From assembly GCF_026151205.1 (NCBI RefSeq), contig NC_087084.1, positions 9,699,453-9,763,452 of the forward strand: a stretch of 64,000 nucleotides of DNA. Direction: 5' to 3'. The first letter of the stretch is position 1. Every line of letters starts with the position of its first letter. This document shows positions 22,817 through 33,354 of the stretch, piece after piece. The notes below the pieces were generated by a model. That model was not told the DNA's origin, ran no database searches, and saw only the letters and a program-made list of their open reading frames with translations. The stretch comes from Bolinopsis microptera. Its lineage: Eukaryota; Ctenophora; Tentaculata; Lobata; Bolinopsidae. The translations under genes were made by a program, and so were the position numbers.

Positions 22817-23400
22817 AGCCTTTTAGAACGGTTGGGATCCGACTAAAAGGTTTTACCAAACAAAATGAAGCGGATGTTTATCTAAGATTAGAAGTACGGA
22901 CTCGTACAGGGGAAAAAGTAGGTACTTGTACGCAACTTTGAAAAGTCCGACTCATACGACATACGATTCAGATAGATTTTTTTTGTTTTTGAATTATTAT
23001 CATCGGGGCTGTTCTAAAATGTAATTGTTTGCCGATGTTAGAGAAAATATACCGCTCGCGAACAAATTAAACACAAAATTCTTAGGTCAGGCAATCATTA
23101 AAAAGTAAAACATAAATTAATCAGTAGGTGAACATATAGAATCAGACAAAAATTCTAAAAAATTACTTGACAATCGAGAGACAATTACTCTTCCATCGAT
23201 TTCTAGAAGGAGAACTTTCCAGCAGAATTGTAAAGTACGTACGATACGAGTAAATTGAATAGTCCGACTCATTCGTAATTCTCATCTTAGATGTTTATTA
23301 AACTTCCCTACAAGTAGAGTTATGCGTGTTTGTCTTTCTAAATTATTCAACAATTTCAATACTGAGGAAAAAATGAGACAACCGTGAACAGAAAAAATCA
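22817..23400. other. Downstream region of the 23401 exon, no other gene
   Basis: AT-rich. A minus-strand AATAAA occurs near 23290, about 110 bp after the stop codon of the exon candidate at 23401, and could be its polyadenylation signal. Confidence 0.4.
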
Positions 23401-23670
23401 TCAAACTATATGATCTGTCTGGACTCTGGAGGGTATGCTACATGAGCTGTGAGCAAAGTTACAGATCTCACTCTCAAACCACGATGTGACATCTTCGGAT
23501 AAACCATTTGTGTTGTCTAATGTTCCATGATTACCTAGTGAAGCCCCCACCCAGTTTATTTTGTGCCACAAGCCACTGTACCACCTGGCAACTCTAGATG
23601 TGAGCTGGTAGTCAAGGTGGAGCCAGATGGGCATCAAGTTGGAATCGCACAATGCAGAATAGTAGTCTTT
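23401..23670 (-). CDS. Candidate terminal exon, unrecognised protein
   Basis: Possible acceptor CCGTAG at 23671-23676, then 89 codons in phase 0 and a TGA at 23401-23403. It encodes KDYYSALCDSNLMPIWL, ARWYSGLWHKINWVG and SWFESEICNFAHSSC. The Trp/Tyr-rich, non-repetitive composition looks like a folded domain and unlike the surrounding noise. The exon at 25667-25812 exits in phase 0, so it joins in frame. I do not recognise the family. Confidence 0.5.
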   Translation of the reverse strand, partial: KDYYSALCDSNLMPIWLHLDYQLTSRVARWYSGLWHKINWVGASLGNHGTLDNTNGLSEDVTSWFESEICNFAHSSCSIPSRVQTDHIV

Positions 23671-24150
23671 CTACGGAATTCGAAGTATCTTGTACGATCA
23701 CATTGATATTGCATTTCATGATTTAATATTTGTTTTGGATGTAATATAAGCAGTAAATATGTTGATATTCCTTTCATATGAACAAAGGACTTTTAAATAA
23801 GTATATAAATTGTATGATTATTCAATGAATTCAACAAATTTCAGTATTGATAATGTTGCAGCGTCCGATTATCTTACGCAAATACTATCTGTAAAGATGT
23901 AATATTAAAGGTAACAATTATTACACTTTAACAGGTTGCATTTACAACTGAGATATTATTATTACGATTATTCAAAGCTGAGCTGAGATAGGCTTTTGAG
24001 AGTCGACATCTCAACATTTCAGCTGACATATATCCAACAACTTTTAACGAGGAATACAGTAATTTTTCCCCAAATTTCGTTATATTATTGCAGACTTCTG
24101 GTTAAACTTTCGTAGGGGAAGTTTAACAGGGTTCCTGTTAAGTGCAAAAT
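23671..24150. other. Intronic or intergenic, no gene seen
   Basis: AT-rich. Near 24120-24160 it includes GTGCAAAATAGCCGCAACTA, related to the module found in the foldback elements at 15.6 and 36.4 kb. Confidence 0.4.
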
Positions 24151-24590
24151 AGCCGCAACTAACAGTAACATGTTTATGTGTAGCATATGAAGCAATATAT
24201 GACCCAAAACACCCAAAACATGTTTATGTGTAGCATATGAAGCAATATATGACCCAAAACATGTTTAAGTGTAGCATATGAAGCAATATATGACCCAAAA
24301 CACCCAAAACATGTTTATGTGTAGCATATGAAGCAATATATGACCCAAAACACCCAAAACATGTTTATGTGTAGCATATGAAGCAATATATGACCTAAAA
24401 CACCCAAAACATGTTTATGTGTAGCATATGAAGCAATATATGACCTAAAACACCCAAAACATGTTTATGTGTAGCATTAAGCATATGAAGCAATATATGA
24501 CCCAAAACACCCAAAACATGTTTATGTATAGCATATGAAGCAATAATAACAATATATGACCCAAAACACCCTCTTACCGTCAGCAAACAA
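24150..24590. repeat. About 50-bp tandem array
   Basis: Roughly eight units of ACATGTTTATGTGTAGCATA followed by TGAAGCAATATATGACCC and AAAACACCC, some truncated. The unit resembles the GAAGCAACATATACC module inside the arms at 19.6 and 22.4 kb, so the array probably grew from such a module. Confidence 0.9.
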
Positions 24591-25265
24591 CTGGGTTAGC
24601 AATTTTAGAGAAAATATTTTCATTGGGAACCAGCTTTGTTTACTGGGTAAAAACAAAGTTCTAGTAGACTTACGGTCTTGTGGCGAAGAATTTTCGAGCT
24701 CATCAAAATATTCAAAATCTTAAGGTGGGTCACAAATTTGTCACAAATTGGTCACAAATTGGTCACAAATTGGGTTAGAACGATCACAAAGACCCCAAAT
24801 AAGCTCAAAATGTTCGTAATGGCCACATTTATATTCAACAAACGAAGCAACATGTTCACTTTTAGAGTTGTAGTCGATATGATAAAGGCAAAAGTGCAAT
24901 TTAATATTTATGCACTTTTTGTGGTCAGGTTGATTGATGGCAATGCCTGACCACTGTTTTTTGGGACGATGGTGTCCTAAATACACTTCTTTGGAACTGA
25001 TTGCAGTTGCAGAAATTTTATCCCATGTAAGTCACCATCAACACAGACGTGTCGACGCTTTTGGATTTTGTAAATACATTTTACCGGAATTATGTACAAC
25101 TTGAGTTAAAACACTATTTCGTGACATACTAATTTTTAAACTAATTTTATTTATTGAGTATAACTATACTGTGAAACTGATTACAGTTGCAGACATGGGA
25201 CACTGAAAGTCATCAAAATCAACACAGAAGTGACGACAATTGAAGACCGGACACCTTCACAGGCA

Positions 25266-25445
25266 TGCACCCAGTGCACCACCCAGTGCACCACCCAGTG
25301 CACCACCCAGTGCACCACCCAGTGCACCACCCAGTGCACCACCAAGTGCACCACCCAGTGCACCACCCAGTGCACCACCCAGTGCACCACCCAGTGCACC
25401 ACCCAGTGCACCACCCAGTGCACCACCCAGTGCACCACCCAGACG
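25266..25445. repeat. 12-bp tandem array, 15 copies
   Basis: CAGTGCACCACC repeated with one variant (CAAGTGCACC). All frames are open because the unit is divisible by 3. Flanks at 24990-25055 and 25172-25235 also resemble each other (CTGATTGCAGTTGCAGA / CTGATTACAGTTGCAGA). Confidence 0.95.
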
Positions 25446-25666
25446 GGAGCCAGCAAATAAATGAGAACCAATCCTACTTGGGAGTATAAACCCGGTTACG
25501 GACTAAAACCGTCCGGGAATTACCATTACCAGTAATAAACATAAATTATTTTTCTGCGGAATATCAATAATGTACTTAAGGTTAAACAATGTGACACTAT
25601 TACTTTACATGCTAAGTGAAGAGGGGGTTACTCGTGGAGAAGAACCTCAGGTTGGAATTCACAAAC

Positions 25667-25812
25667 CTGCAAAGCATAATCGAGGATTGCGTTTTCTATG
25701 AGTAGTTGATTGCTGAACTGCTCCGTCATCAGCAGATCTTTCACAAACAACAGAGAAGTATAATTCCGCAAACAACGATAAACGAAAACAAAAAGCTCAT
25801 AAATAAGTGCCG
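25667..25812 (-). CDS. Candidate exon, unrecognised protein
   Basis: 146 nt between acceptor TTACTGTGCAG and donor GTTTGTG; enters with 2 nt and exits in phase 0. It encodes ALIYELFVFVYRCLRNYTSL, FVKDLLMTEQFSNQL and ENAILDYALQ. The amphipathic pattern suggests helices. The in-frame join to 23401-23670 (ALQ then KDYYSAL) is plausible. Unspliced, the frame would reach a stop near 25635. No family recognised. Confidence 0.5.
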
Positions 25813-27288
25813 CTGCACAGTAAGTCAAAACCCGCGTTGACGCAAAACTCAACCTGGACTAAAGTTAGAAACGTCGAAACCTGTAATTCAACCCAAGCGT
25901 GGAAACTAATCTGCACGGCGCACAGTTGATAGGATACAGTTGTTATAGGATACACACCAATTTTTATAAACTTGGTCCCCGCACTACCGCAGTTAAAACA
26001 TGTATCCCAAAGAGAAAAGCTATTTACAAGTTGTCAACAGTGCTGCCTGGTCTCGACAAATGGTCCTTAACTCTGCGTATTATACTCCGCTGTACTCCAA
26101 GTTTTACTTAGAGTTAGTAGACTTAGTGGTCTCTTAGTAGTCTCTGTATTACTCCGCAAAACTCTCTGTATTACTCCGCTGAACTCTCAGTAGTCTCACC
26201 TAGTGTGCTCTCAGCAGAAAAGCAGCAGTGATATTGGTTAACGTTAAGTAATGATAGTCTGCGGCGGAGGTGTACTAATTAGTAAACAATTCTGGGGAAT
26301 CTGAGAATTGGAGAGAGAGAATTGGAGAGGTTGTCAACAGGAAGTAATAGTGAAAGTTGAACATAATATTGTATGACGTTTAATAATATTGTATGATATT
26401 TTGTTAATCACCAGTATAAACCTATAAACTCCTCGCCTGTAGTTAAGTTTATTAATTTAATATAATATTACAATTTATTTAATTTAATGTAATTTAGGAT
26501 ATTTAAACTTCCGACTGGTTAAATAATCCTTTATATGTGATCACTACTACTGCTTAGTGGTTAGTATCAGTCATGTTTCTTGGGTGGTCTAATAAGTACT
26601 TTCAATAAGTGACAAGGTTGTCATCAACCAATACGGAATATATTACCTTATTACTAGTAAAGTGTTGCTTTTTTTACTACCTTATTACTGTAAATATTTA
26701 ATTTTTTTTCTGGATAAAAGAAACAGAAGTAGGAGGAAATCTGGCAATATTATACTGTACGTGATCGAAAATGAAGAAAAAAAACCTTAGTGTTGAACAG
26801 TATAAAGCGATCCTGGAATTTGAGGTGTTAAACGATAGTAAATACGTAAATAGCGTGCCTTAAATTGTAGTAATATTATGAAGATATAACTATAAGGTTC
26901 CTGATAGATAATATTACTACAAGCCATTCACGGATGTTTCCGAAGGCAAGGAATAATCAAGGAAATTATTCGTTATTATTCAGAATTCATGCGTAAATAC
27001 CAGTTAAACGGTTCACAAAACCTCAGTCTTGGTGGGGAACTGAAATTTGCATTATCATTAAATAGATTTGGCGGGGAACTGAATAATTTGCGTCATCATT
27101 AAAAGGATTTGGTGGGGAACTGAAATTTGCATTATCATTGAATGGATTTATTCTCAAAATTCCCTCTTCAGAATAAATTCAATTCAAATATTCCTTCTTC
27201 GATTCTCAAGAGAATGCTACTTATTCAAGGTAAGAATTCTAAATAATTCGCAACTACTAAACACACAAATACAGAAGTAAGTAGTTAC
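25813..27288. other. Mostly no gene; possible transposase N-terminal remnant
   Basis: At 26771-26862 the plus strand reads KKKNLSVEQYKAILEFE, like the HTH start of pogo/Tigger transposases, ending at a stop soon after. Near 27012-27150 a 30-35-bp unit (GGTGGGGAACTGAAATTTGC) repeats three times. Nothing else is supported. Confidence 0.35.
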
Positions 27289-27656
27289 CTTGTTCATTAT
27301 CGCAGCGAAGGCACTCTCCAAGTTAATAAGAGTTGGAATAGTGGAACCAATCACCGTGGAAACAGCCTCCCGGTTAGGAACAGCAACTGGGTTAGAGAGG
27401 GCCAAGGAGTCCACCCTGGGAGACTCCACATCAGTTAAATCAGCTAAAATATCACTCCTCAGCGTATCTTGCTGTTCCAAACGGTTAGAACTAGAACTGG
27501 ACTGGGGAAGCTCCAGAATCCCTGGTTCCACCGTCTCACTTCCCGCCAAGAAACTTGGCTGTTTCTCTTTCTGTTTCTCTTTCTCTTTCTTGTCGTGTGA
27601 AGATTTGCTGAACCGGCTGCACGGAGAGGAGGGCGTCTTCATCGGAGCGACAACTA
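27289..27656 (-). CDS. Candidate exon, disordered Ser/Pro/Lys-rich segment
   Basis: 368 nt between acceptor ACTAACCTAG and donor GTAACTA; enters with 2 nt and exits in phase 0. It encodes MKTPSSPCSRFSKSSHDKKE, a K/E/Q run, PQSSSSSNRLEQQ, and ends INLESAFAAIMNK. Probably a flexible linker with phosphorylation-type SP sites. The plus-strand frame over the same bases is less protein-like and has no splice pair. Same strand as the exons at 25667 and 23401 but the phase does not join directly, so an exon is missing between them. Confidence 0.5.
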
Positions 27657-28035
27657 CTAGGTTAGTTAACATTATGATGTAATAATGCTTATAAAAACAA
27701 TTAGTTTAATAAGCATTATGTCAAGTAAACGTGCACTTGTACGGGGTACTAACACAACTGCAAAACACTTTAAGCTACATAACAAGCTGCAAGGTTCCCA
27801 ATCTTTAGTCTTGCAGCTATAGTAATCTGGTTAATTTTATGGTGTCGTTTTATAAAGATGAGATATTATGTAAGTACACCTAGTTACGAGGGCTCCAACG
27901 TAACTAGGTGTACTTACCTGGGGCTTGAGGTGTCCGGTTTCCAAATACAATGATACTAATCACTGATCCGTGTATAAAGTGTTGTAGTAAACTAAGTAAA
28001 GTGGCAGGTGGTTTTGAAAATAACAATGGAAGTTA

Positions 28036-28215
28036 AGTTATACAAGTTAAGTTATACAAGTTAAGTTATATAAGTTAAGTTATATAAGTTAAGTTATATA
28101 AGTTAAGTTATATAAGTTAAGTTATATAAGTTAAGTTATATAAGTTAAGTTATATAAGTTAAGTTATATAAGTTAAGTTATATAAGTTAAGTTATATAAG
28201 TTAAGTTATATAAGC
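28036..28215. repeat. 14-bp tandem array
   Basis: GTTATATAAGTTAA repeated about 13 times; the first units read GTTATACAAGTTAA. Followed at 28255-28350 by a TTTTTAAG-rich stretch. Confidence 0.9.
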
Positions 28216-28564
28216 TTAACCCTCGCTGCAATAAAATGATTCAATTGTGAAGTTTTTAAGTTTTTACGTTTTCAAGTTTTTAAGTTTTTAAGGTTTTAAG
28301 TTTTTACGTATTTAAGTTGTTAAGTTTTTATGTTTTTAAGTTTTTAAGAAAGCGACATGAACATTGACATAAACATGATTTGTAACGGAACGTGGTTATT
28401 TTAGATCAGGATAGCAATAAAATAGCAATAAAACTTACTTTCGTATAATAGTACAATCCATGGGAAAATAGATTTTTTAAGTTTTTGAAAGTTTATTATT
28501 ATATTTGTAATACTAATATAAGTTGAGGAATATAAGCTGAACCCTCTTTGAAATAACTTTTAAT

Positions 28565-29590
28565 CTATACTGGAAGGGCTTCATTTAAAACTTTGAGTTA
28601 GTCAACCTGACAAGTATGACTCAGCTTCTTTTAAATTAAAAAAAGGGAAAACAGCAGTGCTTTAAACTTTGGTAAAATTAATATCTTTAAAATTCGTAGT
28701 TTGTTTGAAAAGTTAATAAATTCGCGATTAAAAAATTCGGTGTATAGTAAGTCGACATTAACGATAGTTTTTATCTGAGAGCTAAGCCTAATTTTGTGGC
28801 TTTCATTAATTTCCTTTATCTGCCTCAAACAACAATACATTTGTGGCCTTGTAAATATAACCGCGATAATATCATGTATCACGCAAATGAAACCTTGTTA
28901 ACAAAATTTAAATCAAATACTTTCAACACTACTATATACAGTTTGTTATTATAACAAACAATTTGTGAATATGAGAAAGAAATATGACGTAGAAATGTCA
29001 ATACGAGATTTATCTATTTACCTTTATCAGAAGTTCTGAAAGAATCATCGAATGAGACTCAATAAAACAACACGACTTAAACCATATCTTAAACTAAATA
29101 ACTTAAAAATTCGGTGAAATCTTAAATATATTCGTAGTGGCCGAAAAATTCGTAAAAAACGTATCAAACAACACCGAACACGGGAAAAAGAGCAGATAAA
29201 TTAAAATTCCTCCATATATTCTTTGGGTACAATGACTTGTTGGCATTTGAAGATATCTAGTCATATCTCCCTTGAGTACAATACCAGACGTCGTCAAGGC
29301 GGCCAAAACATAGTTTGATGTTTTCTAAGTGCAGTTTTGAATTTGCACGTGTACGTAATTAAGATTTTACAATTATCCGAACACCATTGTTATTTTTCAC
29401 ATTTCTAAAGTCGGAGTCACGGCGTGACATCCTCAAATGCCAGCAACTCATTGTACCTAAAGAGCTAAAGTAGATACGGAGGAATTTTAATATATCTGAA
29501 AAGCTTTGTTTTCCTGTTTTGAAAAATGTTTAAAGAGTTGAGTCATACTTTTCTAACTCAAAGTTTTAAATTGAACATAGCCACGTAAAT
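28565..29590. mobile_element. Diverged inverted-repeat element
   Basis: 28565-28622 (TTTAAAACTTTGAGTTAG, AAGTATGACTCA) matches the reverse complement of 29533-29580. A second inverted pair lies at 29203-29262 / 29425-29492 (TTAAAATTCCTCC, TGGCATTTGA). Likely a decayed MITE or nested elements; the short frames inside are not supported as genes. Confidence 0.45.
28916..28975 (-). repeat. Single copy of the palindrome core
   Basis: AATACTTTCAACACTACTAT then a slightly expanded version of the rest of the core shared by the palindromes at 18745 and 58873. Here there is only one arm, no palindrome. Confidence 0.75.
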
Positions 29591-29599
29591 TATAGGTTA

Positions 29600-30461
29600 T
29601 TGCACTGAAGGTTAAGCTCCTATTACTCAACTTACATTGTTGTTTTCAAAACCACTTTACAGCACTTTACATGGTACCTTTAGTCTTTACTTGAAGTATA
29701 ATTCACGTCCATATTCTACTAACTAACTAAAATTACAATTCACGCTATGAATTGGTTACAGGCCAACTCTTTGAAACTCTCGACGGAACTAAACTGCTTT
29801 TTCACGTAACTAGAGCAGTTGCAATGCTTGGTGATACTATATAACTAGTATAAGAGCGTCTGTAAATCATTAAAAAGTATATAAAATATAGCAAAAGACT
29901 TAACAACCATGGCATTTACAAGTGAGCTTGCAGTTTTACAAGTGAGCTTATAGTGCATGTAACCTGCCAGCCGGCCAGCGGAGGTACCTAACTACTTGTT
30001 CCAAACTGCATACCATTTCCATGGCACACGATCTAACAACTTTATGAACTTTTGAATATCATTCAAAAACGATATACCCTTATATGGAAGCTAACTGTTA
30101 GTCTACAAATTGAATCTTAGTGGGAGACATTCCTACAACGCGGAGTTTATAGACATAAAAAGCATGGTGGGGAGTTTAAATATACTTCTAATACCACGTT
30201 ATCATATTACTGATATCTAATACAACCACTCTCCTCGTTATTACTCAAGAATACATAGGATCCGAGCCGTAAAACCGATGAAATTCTATTTTGAACAGCT
30301 AAACTGAGGTTTAATATTGGCAAAATGTTACTGAAATTACCAAAATTGGTAGATAAGTAGCATAGGTTTTAACTCAGTCGCACATCTTGGAGTCGCTATA
30401 TTAATTATTCTATGAATTGACCAATGCCTTGTATCTTAGTACTCATTTTTATTCATTATTA
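29600..30461. other. No gene recognised
   Basis: AT-rich sequence without supported exons; a short direct repeat ACAAGTGAGCTT at 29919 and 29939. Confidence 0.4.
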
Positions 30462-30790
30462 CAGTAAAACCCCGATTTACCGCGGAGTTTGGGGAAGGAA
30501 AAACTCAAAAGCCGCAGTAAATTGGGGTCCGCTGGAAATCGGGATTTACATATATATTTTGGGCCTCCATTCGGGGGAAGGAACTGGCTGCTTAACTGTA
30601 GTTGGTTTGGAGAATCCTGGTTTTCATTCACTTTTTTCTTCTTTCTTTTTTACATTAAGAGACAAACATCTGTAAGTATTTTACAGTGCCGTACCACTTT
30701 TAATCACTTGTTTTTTAGCACTCTAGTGTGATTTTAGCACTTTTATACGCTATAAAAATAGTAAATTATCGCTGTTTTTGAGGTGTTCTG
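30462..30790. mobile_element. pogo-like MITE
   Basis: Starts TA then CAGTAAAACCCCGATTTACC, the typical pogo/Tigger terminal sequence. The far end GAGGTGTTCTG then TA at 30780-30792 matches weakly. Element-internal CGATTTAC/AAATCGGG motifs support this. No ORF. Confidence 0.5.
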
Positions 30791-30923
30791 TAGGTAGAGT
30801 TGTTCTTCAGAAACAACGGCCGTCTACAGTGCAAATTAATGATTTTGTGATTTTTGAGGAGTCAATTTACGTTTTTACAAATTAAAAACAACATAATACA
30901 AAGATAAAACTAGTTCTACTCAC

Positions 30924-31039
30924 ATCGCGTCTCTCATGTACTCTAGCTAATTTACTAGACCGGAACCTCCAGAAACTAGTCCACTGGACGCTGGAGTGAG
31001 CTAACTCCCGGTACACTCTATCATCTGATTCTGACTCTT
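30924..31039 (-). CDS. Candidate exon with duplicated acceptor
   Basis: 116 nt ending at a perfect donor (GCGAT then GTGAGT). Acceptor CTACCTACCCAG; enters with 2 nt, exits in phase 0. It encodes EESESDDRVYRELAHSSVQW and RSSKLARVHERRD, an acidic then basic, cytosolic-looking segment. The acceptor motif ACCTACCCAGAAG is present twice, 18 nt apart, so an in-frame 6-residue extension is possible. Family unknown; same strand as 27289, 25667 and 23401. Confidence 0.5.
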
Positions 31040-31399
31040 CTGGGTAGGTAGCTGCTTCTGGGTAGGTGGATCCAAGGGAGAAGGTACATGCTCTCTTCTG
31101 GTGCATGCTGCGAGGCAGAGGGGTCTGGTGTGACTATACTGTGGTGTGACTAATGTGGTGTGACTAGTGCTAGAGACAGACAGGAAGATCAACAATATCC
31201 AGAACGGAACAGCATGGTAGGATGATTCTGCTATAAAACCAAAAAGCTGCACACCTACAATAATCGACTGGAAACCACTGCTAAGAAACAACAAGAAACC
31301 ACCTATAAGAATCAACAAGAAACGTCTATCTCTCCCTTGACAGCGGTTACAGAGCTGTAATAACAATTACCCGTTATAATGAAGATTGTGAGACAAGGT

Positions 31400-32497
31400 G
31401 CACACACTTTGTAATATAATTACTAATTAACTAATTAACTGATAACTGGGTATTGTGACAACTCCGCAAGCAGCCCGGTATTATCACAACATAAACCTCC
31501 GCAAGCAGCTCTGGTATATTAAGTATAAGTAGTTAAGAGGTGGGTTAACCACAGGTTCTAGCCACGAGGTAAAGGGAGGGGTAGGGTGGAATAGTGGCAA
31601 TTCAGGGGAAATAGTGGCAATTCAATCAGGGGATTTGATTGGCATGTCAACAGGGGGAACAGATAGGAAATTAAGGGGGGTAGTGGAGAGGGAATGAACT
31701 GGAAGAAGGGGAATCCTGGTTGCTATGGTGATGATCCTGGCGCCTTTTAGATCTTGTAGTTGTGAGTGTCAAATATTGAGGTATTATTTGATAATAGCTG
31801 TCGATTATTACCATTCAGTGACTATAGAACTAGTCTACATTATGACAATGTTATCCTCCGCAAGCAATGTTGTCTCCCTTGAAACTCTTTAAAGTTTTTA
31901 TGATAGACTTTGAAGGGTGCCCGTTCAGCCATATACCCACAACGTATCTGATCGACTGCCAAACAGTTATCTTAAAACTTTACTGTAAACATTTTCTGAT
32001 TGACTCTTCTGTATCCAACTTCAAGTTTATGTGTTATAAAGTAGTGTTGAAAGTATTAAAAACTAGGCACTGAGAATGATGTGAAACAGTGTGCCTGTCA
32101 TCTGATTCTAGGTAAGTATAATTAGTGAAATATTATGCAGAGAAACCTTATTAAAAAATAATGAGAGCCGTTAATTTTAATTTAGAACTGACAGAGACTT
32201 GCCAGAATCGTCGCAAATTCTGCAGAACAGCCACAAATTGGAAAATGAGCACTTCCTAGTTCCTCCGCAAGCAACCACTTCCTCACTTCTTCCACTTCCT
32301 CACTTCTTCTCTCGATGTTTTACGGCTAATAATCTTGATAAAATACTGTGATTGGAGAGTTGGATTACGGGGATTTAGCTTGACCTGAACCTAATTAATA
32401 ATTCATCTCAATACTCCTCTCGCCTCTGATAGTGATACATACGGTTATTTCTACCATAGTATAGTAGTAGGACAGTTACAGGTACTACCTAGGTACA
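31400..32497. other. No gene recognised; recurring CTCCGCAAGCA motif
   Basis: CTCCGCAAGC(A) occurs at about 31463, 31497, 31857 and 32262. AATAGTGGCAATTCA repeats at 31591-31624. No exon supported. Confidence 0.45.
32034..32063 (+). repeat. Single copy of the palindrome core
   Basis: TTATAAAGTAGTGTTGAAAG then TATTAAAAAC, matching the core of the palindromes at 18745 and 58873 including the trailing TAAAAA. It faces the copy at 28916, so the two look like inverted ends of a 3.1-kb interval. Confidence 0.7.
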
Positions 32498-32620
32498 GAG
32501 TGTAATATCCGGATCGGAACATTGTTTTAATTTATTAGTTGCATTATTGTGATGATTCTGATGCAAAATGTCTAGATTCCTTTTATTGCGACAAGGAAAA
32601 GGCTATCAGGATGAGGAAAT
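32498..32620 (+). repeat. Interspersed repeat family (copy 1 of 3)
   Basis: GTAATATCCGGATCGG ... TTTATTGCGACAAGGAAAAG. Related copies are 58828-58945 (plus) and about 62322-62440 (minus). The conserved landmarks are ATCCGG, TTATTTATTAG, TGTAATGT-TTCTGGG and TTGCGACAA. Confidence 0.65.
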
Positions 32621-33104
32621 GTTCGACGTTTTTAACACCACATCATCGTATTCAGGTAAAAAATGTACTTTCATCCCACAAGCGTGTGGTATGTGCCTAC
32701 ATTTCCGAGGAATTGCTGAGTAGAAATTGCTGAGTAGCTCGGATTCACTATCTGGAATGCATAACAGCTCTTCTTCGTAAGTTACTATACAGATTACAGT
32801 ATACGGGATACGGATACCTCTTCCGCTGAGTTCAGCTGTGGGCTCTCTGGTTCTCAAGAATGTATTATGTGAACTAGTCCCGTATCTTGACTGTGACACA
32901 CATACATCGTACTTGTGTGTGGTTCTGATTATACTCAGTAGAGCTGTCGAGGGTAAATCTCTCAAGCAAGAACCGTCCAAAGTAGGCCGATAATAGTGCC
33001 CTATATAATCAATGCTGTCGATGTATTTTATGCTTGATTTTGCAGCTACATTGATTTTCAACCTTGGGCAACAGAAGATCTAGACATCATATTCAATGAC
33101 AGAA

Positions 33105-33187
33105 TACAGTTGGGGTTTCCATTAGCAACAGTCACTATCAGCAACAGGGGGTTACTATTAGCAACAGTTACAATTAGCAACAGTATC
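33105..33187 (+). repeat. ATTAGCAACAG repeats upstream of receptor gene
   Basis: About four spaced copies of (A)TTAGCAACAG with variants (TATCAGCAACAG) 170-250 bp before the receptor start codon. Could be a promoter-proximal repeat; a TATTAAA at about 33247 is the only TATA-like element nearby. Confidence 0.45.
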
Positions 33188-33354
33188 ATGCATAATTGCG
33201 TACACACAGTGTTAACTGTAAAGTATTGAACTTGTGACCATGCCTATTAAACCCCACTTTGAGTAGAATACCCAGTGGAGCATGAATTCTTATCATATGC
33301 TCACCAACCAGTTAGTAGTTAATGCCATGTTGCAGAAGCACTTCGCTTGATAGT

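Noticed and set aside
25181-25489. Several long frames on both strands over the CAGTGCACCACC array
   Set aside because: All are translations of a 12-bp repeat; no splice sites or non-repeat domain.
31001-31366. 121-codon minus frame with hydrophobic stretches (LLILIGGFLLFL)
   Set aside because: Overlaps the better exon at 30924-31039 in another frame and lacks a donor; possible but not supported.
32606-33061. 151-codon minus-strand frame
   Set aside because: No convincing acceptor/donor pair and its 3' end overlaps an interspersed repeat.
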